From: Flagellimonas flava
Lineage (GTDB): Bacteria; Bacteroidota; Bacteroidia; Flavobacteriales; Flavobacteriaceae
Length of the DNA stretch: 64,000 nucleotides
Reading direction: 5' to 3'
NCBI RefSeq assembly: GCF_900129665.1
Contig: NZ_FQWL01000001.1
Span: 868,001-932,000 of the forward strand
The position numbers and the translations under genes are program-made. This document shows, piece after piece, positions 61,081 to 64,000 of the stretch (position 1 is the first letter of the stretch; every line of letters begins with the position of its first letter). Below the pieces are notes generated by a model. That model made no database searches and was not told the origin of the DNA. It worked only from the letters and a program-made list of their open reading frames with translations.

Positions 61081-61398
61081 GTTAATTTCATTGCCATGTA
61101 TGTCCATGGACCTATTGAAAGCCAAATTAATAGAATGTAGGATGGAATCTAAATGATTGTTGTGAACCAACTTATCCGCAAGGTAAAACCCTATATTTCC
61201 ATAAATTGGACTTATAAAACCTACAATTTTCTTAGATGACCCAAACCATGAAAGAATATTCGCAATTAAATCCATAGCAAGGGCTATGGTCAATAACTTC
61301 CCATCCAGTCCGAATCGGAATAGGTCACGGAGATCAATAAGCTCTACTTTTGCACTAATCTTACCAATCCTACGTTAATCAATAACCAAACCCAGCCT
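61081..61398. other. 318-bp divergent intergenic region
   Basis: This lies between the Calx-beta adhesin gene (minus) and the LRR lipoprotein gene (plus). A full TAnnTTTG match, TACTTTTG, is at 61345-61352 on the plus strand, 46 bp before the LRR ATG, without a clear -33 element. A 10-bp palindrome GTCCATGGAC is at 61102-61111. An in-frame N-terminal extension of the adhesin (to 61293) runs through here but has no coding signature. Confidence 0.4.
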
Positions 61399-62871
61399 AT
61401 GCCATTCTACCCTAAATTCCCCAATACATTATTAGCTTCTCTAGTTTTTATCATCATTTTTTCTTGCGGAGAGGAAGAAGTAACCGATCCTGTGGTAACA
61501 ACACAATCATTGCCTATTCAGATTGTGACCAATACCAGCACTTCCGGTGCAGGGGATTTGACCGTAGTCCAGGGAAATGGAATTTTCCGCCAACTAAGTG
61601 CCATTCCGTATAACGAGGTCCAAGAAATAGAAGTGGATTTAGATTCCGAGGGTACATACCTGTTCCAAATGGAGGACACAGCCCATGGACGCATAAAAAT
61701 ATACGTTTCACAAGAAGAATTGCAGAACTTCACCTTGGATGATCCATTAATTCTTCAGTTCGGACATTATAAAAATCAAAAGGTAGCTGAATTTAACATC
61801 CGTTCTGAATCGGGTGTATTGGCTCAATCAAGATTTATAGACCTAACGGTGGAGCAGGGGTATGGCACGCTTTATCATATTGATTGGGGCGATGGGAGTG
61901 AGGAGGTCGCCGAAGCACCCTTTGAAGTGCAATCTTCCAGTGACAAAATTGAGCATCGGTATGCAACAGCTGGTGACTACACCATAACATTGAGTACTAC
62001 AGATGCCGCAGAAGTAACTGGACTGAATTTACAGATAACAGGTAATGGTATTGGTGCCAAAATCCAAAGTTTGGAGTTGGAACAATTGCCAGGTTTAACC
62101 CATTTGAGTTTGGGGGATAATACTTTGACCAACATAGACCCCATTATAGAACGATTTCCTGATTTGATTCAACTAAGTGTTCGTTTTGGTGATTTAACTT
62201 CCATCGATGTTTCTAAAAATCCTTTACTGGAACTATTAATTATTAGTGATGATTACGATACTGAAATCCAGGGGCTGTCCACATTGACCAACTTGCAATT
62301 TCTAGGTGCTACTGGTATTATAGAGGATTTGAACCTAGCCTTACATCCCGAATTGTACCACATAACCATCAGGGGACATAAAATGAATACCTTGGATGTA
62401 TCCCAAAACCCAAAACTGACCACATTGGTACTCCAGCTCAACGAACTGGAGGAAATTGATTTAAGTGCAAATGTAGACCTCGAAAATCTTTACATCACCA
62501 ATAACAGCCTTACCCAACTGGACCTATCGACGAATCCAAAAATTAAGGCTTTGAACCTGTATGCCAACTACATCGAGGAATTAGATCTTATTGAACAGAC
62601 CCAATTGGAGTTTTTGAATTTGTCATCCGTACATTTAAAGCAAGTGACCGCCCCAGAAAGTTGGGATAACCTTACCCATGTTGATTTGACCAATTCCAGA
62701 TTTTTGAATGAAGCCGCTTTGTTGGATGCCGTTTTTAAAGGGCAGGATAATAACCCGAAAACAAATGGACTCATCATTTTTAATGATCTGGCTGTTGTTT
62801 TGGACCGACAGATTCCATTATTGAATGAATTGGTTGAAGACTATGATTGGACTATCAATGTGCCTGAATAA
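61399..62871 (+). CDS. PKD-like plus leucine-rich-repeat lipoprotein
   Basis: This 490-residue lipoprotein has lipobox IFSC (C23). It has an N-terminal beta domain, a PKD-like segment (YHIDWGDGSEEVAE, IEHRYATAGDYTITLS) and a right-handed array of leucine-rich repeats from about 225 to 450. The repeats carry the pattern LxxLDVSxNPxLxxLxLxxNxL (for example LDVSQNPKLTTLVLQLNELEEIDLSANVDLENL). The order is the same as in 42168-43883, so the two are paralogues. It ends near the convergent truncated LRR gene. The likely role is surface binding. Confidence 0.83.
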   Translation: MPFYPKFPNTLLASLVFIIIFSCGEEEVTDPVVTTQSLPIQIVTNTSTSGAGDLTVVQGNGIFRQLSAIPYNEVQEIEVDLDSEGTYLFQMEDTAHGRIKIYVSQEELQNFTLDDPLILQFGHYKNQKVAEFNIRSESGVLAQSRFIDLTVEQGYGTLYHIDWGDGSEEVAEAPFEVQSSSDKIEHRYATAGDYTITLSTTDAAEVTGLNLQITGNGIGAKIQSLELEQLPGLTHLSLGDNTLTNIDPIIERFPDLIQLSVRFGDLTSIDVSKNPLLELLIISDDYDTEIQGLSTLTNLQFLGATGIIEDLNLALHPELYHITIRGHKMNTLDVSQNPKLTTLVLQLNELEEIDLSANVDLENLYITNNSLTQLDLSTNPKIKALNLYANYIEELDLIEQTQLEFLNLSSVHLKQVTAPESWDNLTHVDLTNSRFLNEAALLDAVFKGQDNNPKTNGLIIFNDLAVVLDRQIPLLNELVEDYDWTINVPE

Positions 62872-62947
62872 TGGAGGATTATTACAATACCATTGGTAAT
62901 CCCCACCTGGTGTAGGATTACAGCAAAATGGGAAATGAACCCTGACA

Positions 62948-64000
62948 TTATTGGGAACAATTACCATCTATAATATCCTGTAAGCTTGGGTTAAATGCAT
63001 TGTCCCTGATCGACAGATTATCATTTATTTCATCGTTGAAGTCGATAGCAAGCCGTGTAATCCCGCATAAATCCGTCAAACCAGTATTTTCTCTGATATT
63101 AATGTTCCCGGAAGGGATGCTGTAATTTGCCAGTGGATCTAAATCAGTTATAAGGGGGCTGTCCACAATGGCAAAATGATAATAATTTCTGCTGTTATTT
63201 TTGAATTCTACTCCCTCTATTCCCTCCAAAGATATCAGCGCTTTGTTTCCACTAAGACGCAAGGCATTGGTAACCTCTTTAAGGTTTTCCAGGCCGTCAA
63301 GGCTTTGCAAGAGGGGACTTTGTATTATTTCAAAAGATTGCACGGACTCCAGGTTTTTTAAATCGCTTACGGACTTTAAATTGGGGTTTCGGTCAAAAAT
63401 CACGAAACCTCCCGATTTTAAATTATTAAGACCTTTAGCGGATTCCAACCGTTCATTCTGAAAAATATAGACTCCCTGGCTTACGCTTATCAAACTTTCA
63501 AGACCACTTAAATCTGTAATCTGGTCGTTATGTGCTATTTCCACCTTTGGTGTATTTCTAAGGTTTCGTAAACCTCTAATATCCAGTAACACATCGTTGC
63601 TGGAAATTGTGCACTCTTTTGTGGTCCCCGTCACGTTGGACAGGCCCTCTATATTTTGCAATTTGTTATTGAAATTAATATAGATGTAGTAAGGGTTTAC
63701 AAACCCACTAAGTCCATCAACATTTAGGAGTTCCTGATTGTCAACAATTTTTATTTCCGTAAAAATCCAGTGATCATTTATGTTTTCCAATCCATCCAGG
63801 TTTTGGCAACTTGTTCTGGTAACGGTAAGATTGCCTCTGATGTAGGACACTGAAGATAAAGGGGTTAAATCCGTAATATCGGTTAGGTTAAAGTTGGAAC
63901 CAATATATACGTCACCCTCAATTTGGTTATATCCTTTTTCACCGAATTCATCCAGTTCCATTTGATTCTCAAATTTTATGGAACTTTCAAGTACTTTTGC
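62948..64000 (-). CDS. receptor-L-type leucine-rich-repeat protein (cut by window edge)
   Basis: The reverse reading frame is open from the stop at 62948 to the window edge (350 residues); upstream of the Met at 63961 it continues with AKVLESSIKFENQ and no stop, so the start lies outside. The visible part is repeats of receptor L-domain type with 20-25-residue periodicity: YIGSNFNLTDITDLTPLSSVSYIRGNLTV, LDGLENINDH, IRGLRNLRNTPKVEIAHND, FDRNPNLKSVSDLKNLESVQSFEI. It ends with LCGITRLAI and LQDIIDGNCSQ. It differs in repeat pattern from the two DVSxN-type LRR lipoproteins. It is probably exported, but its N-terminus is not in the window. Confidence 0.75.
   Translation of the reverse strand, partial: AKVLESSIKFENQMELDEFGEKGYNQIEGDVYIGSNFNLTDITDLTPLSSVSYIRGNLTVTRTSCQNLDGLENINDHWIFTEIKIVDNQELLNVDGLSGFVNPYYIYINFNNKLQNIEGLSNVTGTTKECTISSNDVLLDIRGLRNLRNTPKVEIAHNDQITDLSGLESLISVSQGVYIFQNERLESAKGLNNLKSGGFVIFDRNPNLKSVSDLKNLESVQSFEIIQSPLLQSLDGLENLKEVTNALRLSGNKALISLEGIEGVEFKNNSRNYYHFAIVDSPLITDLDPLANYSIPSGNINIRENTGLTDLCGITRLAIDFNDEINDNLSIRDNAFNPSLQDIIDGNCSQ

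Noticed and set aside
61081..61293. N-terminal extension of the Calx-beta protein
   Set aside because: The signal peptide starts at the ATG at 61080; the 71 codons before it have no recognisable feature and would hide the signal.
1..64000. tRNA, rRNA, CRISPR array, insertion sequence or prophage
   Set aside because: Intergenic regions were read for cloverleaf, repeat-spacer and terminal inverted repeat patterns; none was found and no transposase, integrase or phage protein is encoded.

Overview
The window reads as a chromosomal segment of a marine-type Flavobacteriaceae (Bacteroidota). The evidence is family content: three DUF5916 proteins with a CBM9-like N-terminus, a DUF4251 lipoprotein, DUF2911, DUF2490, a SigZ-type sigma factor, a TPR hybrid histidine kinase with an AraC-type output, several LytTR regulators and many lipoproteins with flavobacterial lipoboxes. 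Several intergenic regions also carry the Bacteroidota promoter pattern TTG-N(20-23)-TAnnTTTG. No rRNA, tRNA, CRISPR array, transposase or phage gene was seen. The first and last genes are cut by the window ends.

1-14.5 kb: a truncated DUF5916 gene, two small secreted proteins, a membrane LytTR regulator, an ankyrin protein, a sorbosone/glucose dehydrogenase-like lipoprotein and a full DUF5916 protein. An AraC / M20 peptidase / membrane LytTR operon follows, then a serine hydrolase. Next is a compact TetR / NTF2-like / serine hydrolase operon with an inverted repeat over the TetR start region. 14.7-18.4 kb: a three-gene operon (MORN_2-like secreted protein, DUF2490 beta-barrel, membrane-anchored MORN protein), which I consider the best candidate for an undescribed envelope system.

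18.5-26.2 kb: an AraC-type regulator followed by mostly amide- or ester-cleaving enzymes: a C45 Ntn acyltransferase/hydrolase, a CBM9-beta-lactamase fusion, an MBL-fold NAPE-PLD-like hydrolase and an amidohydrolase, with an SDR protein among them. 26.2-32.3 kb: a one-protein transmembrane regulator (HTH-TM-LamG-like) divergent from a secreted LamG-like protein and a DUF2911-TPR protein, then galactokinase and a ketopantoate reductase-like enzyme.

32.3-41.9 kb: a SigZ neighbourhood (sigma factor, Cys-containing secreted protein, DUF4405-like membrane protein), a DinB protein, the TPR hybrid kinase, and a four-lipoprotein cluster (three tandem collagen-like paralogues plus an M23-fold protein that looks catalytically dead), then a Dabb lipoprotein. 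42.1-48.5 kb: an LRR lipoprotein preceded by two adjacent perfect inverted repeats, then a GH4 / sodium-solute symporter / AgaI-like operon and a secreted DinB protein.

48.7-64 kb: a third DUF5916 protein, an operon of ABA4-like protein, polytopic membrane protein, LytS-type kinase and LytTR response regulator, a YtcJ-like amidohydrolase, a serine hydrolase, a cupin-AraC regulator, a Calx-beta adhesin-like protein, a second PKD-LRR lipoprotein and a truncated receptor-L-like LRR protein. Overall the segment is dominated by exported hydrolases, surface lipoproteins and small dedicated regulators.
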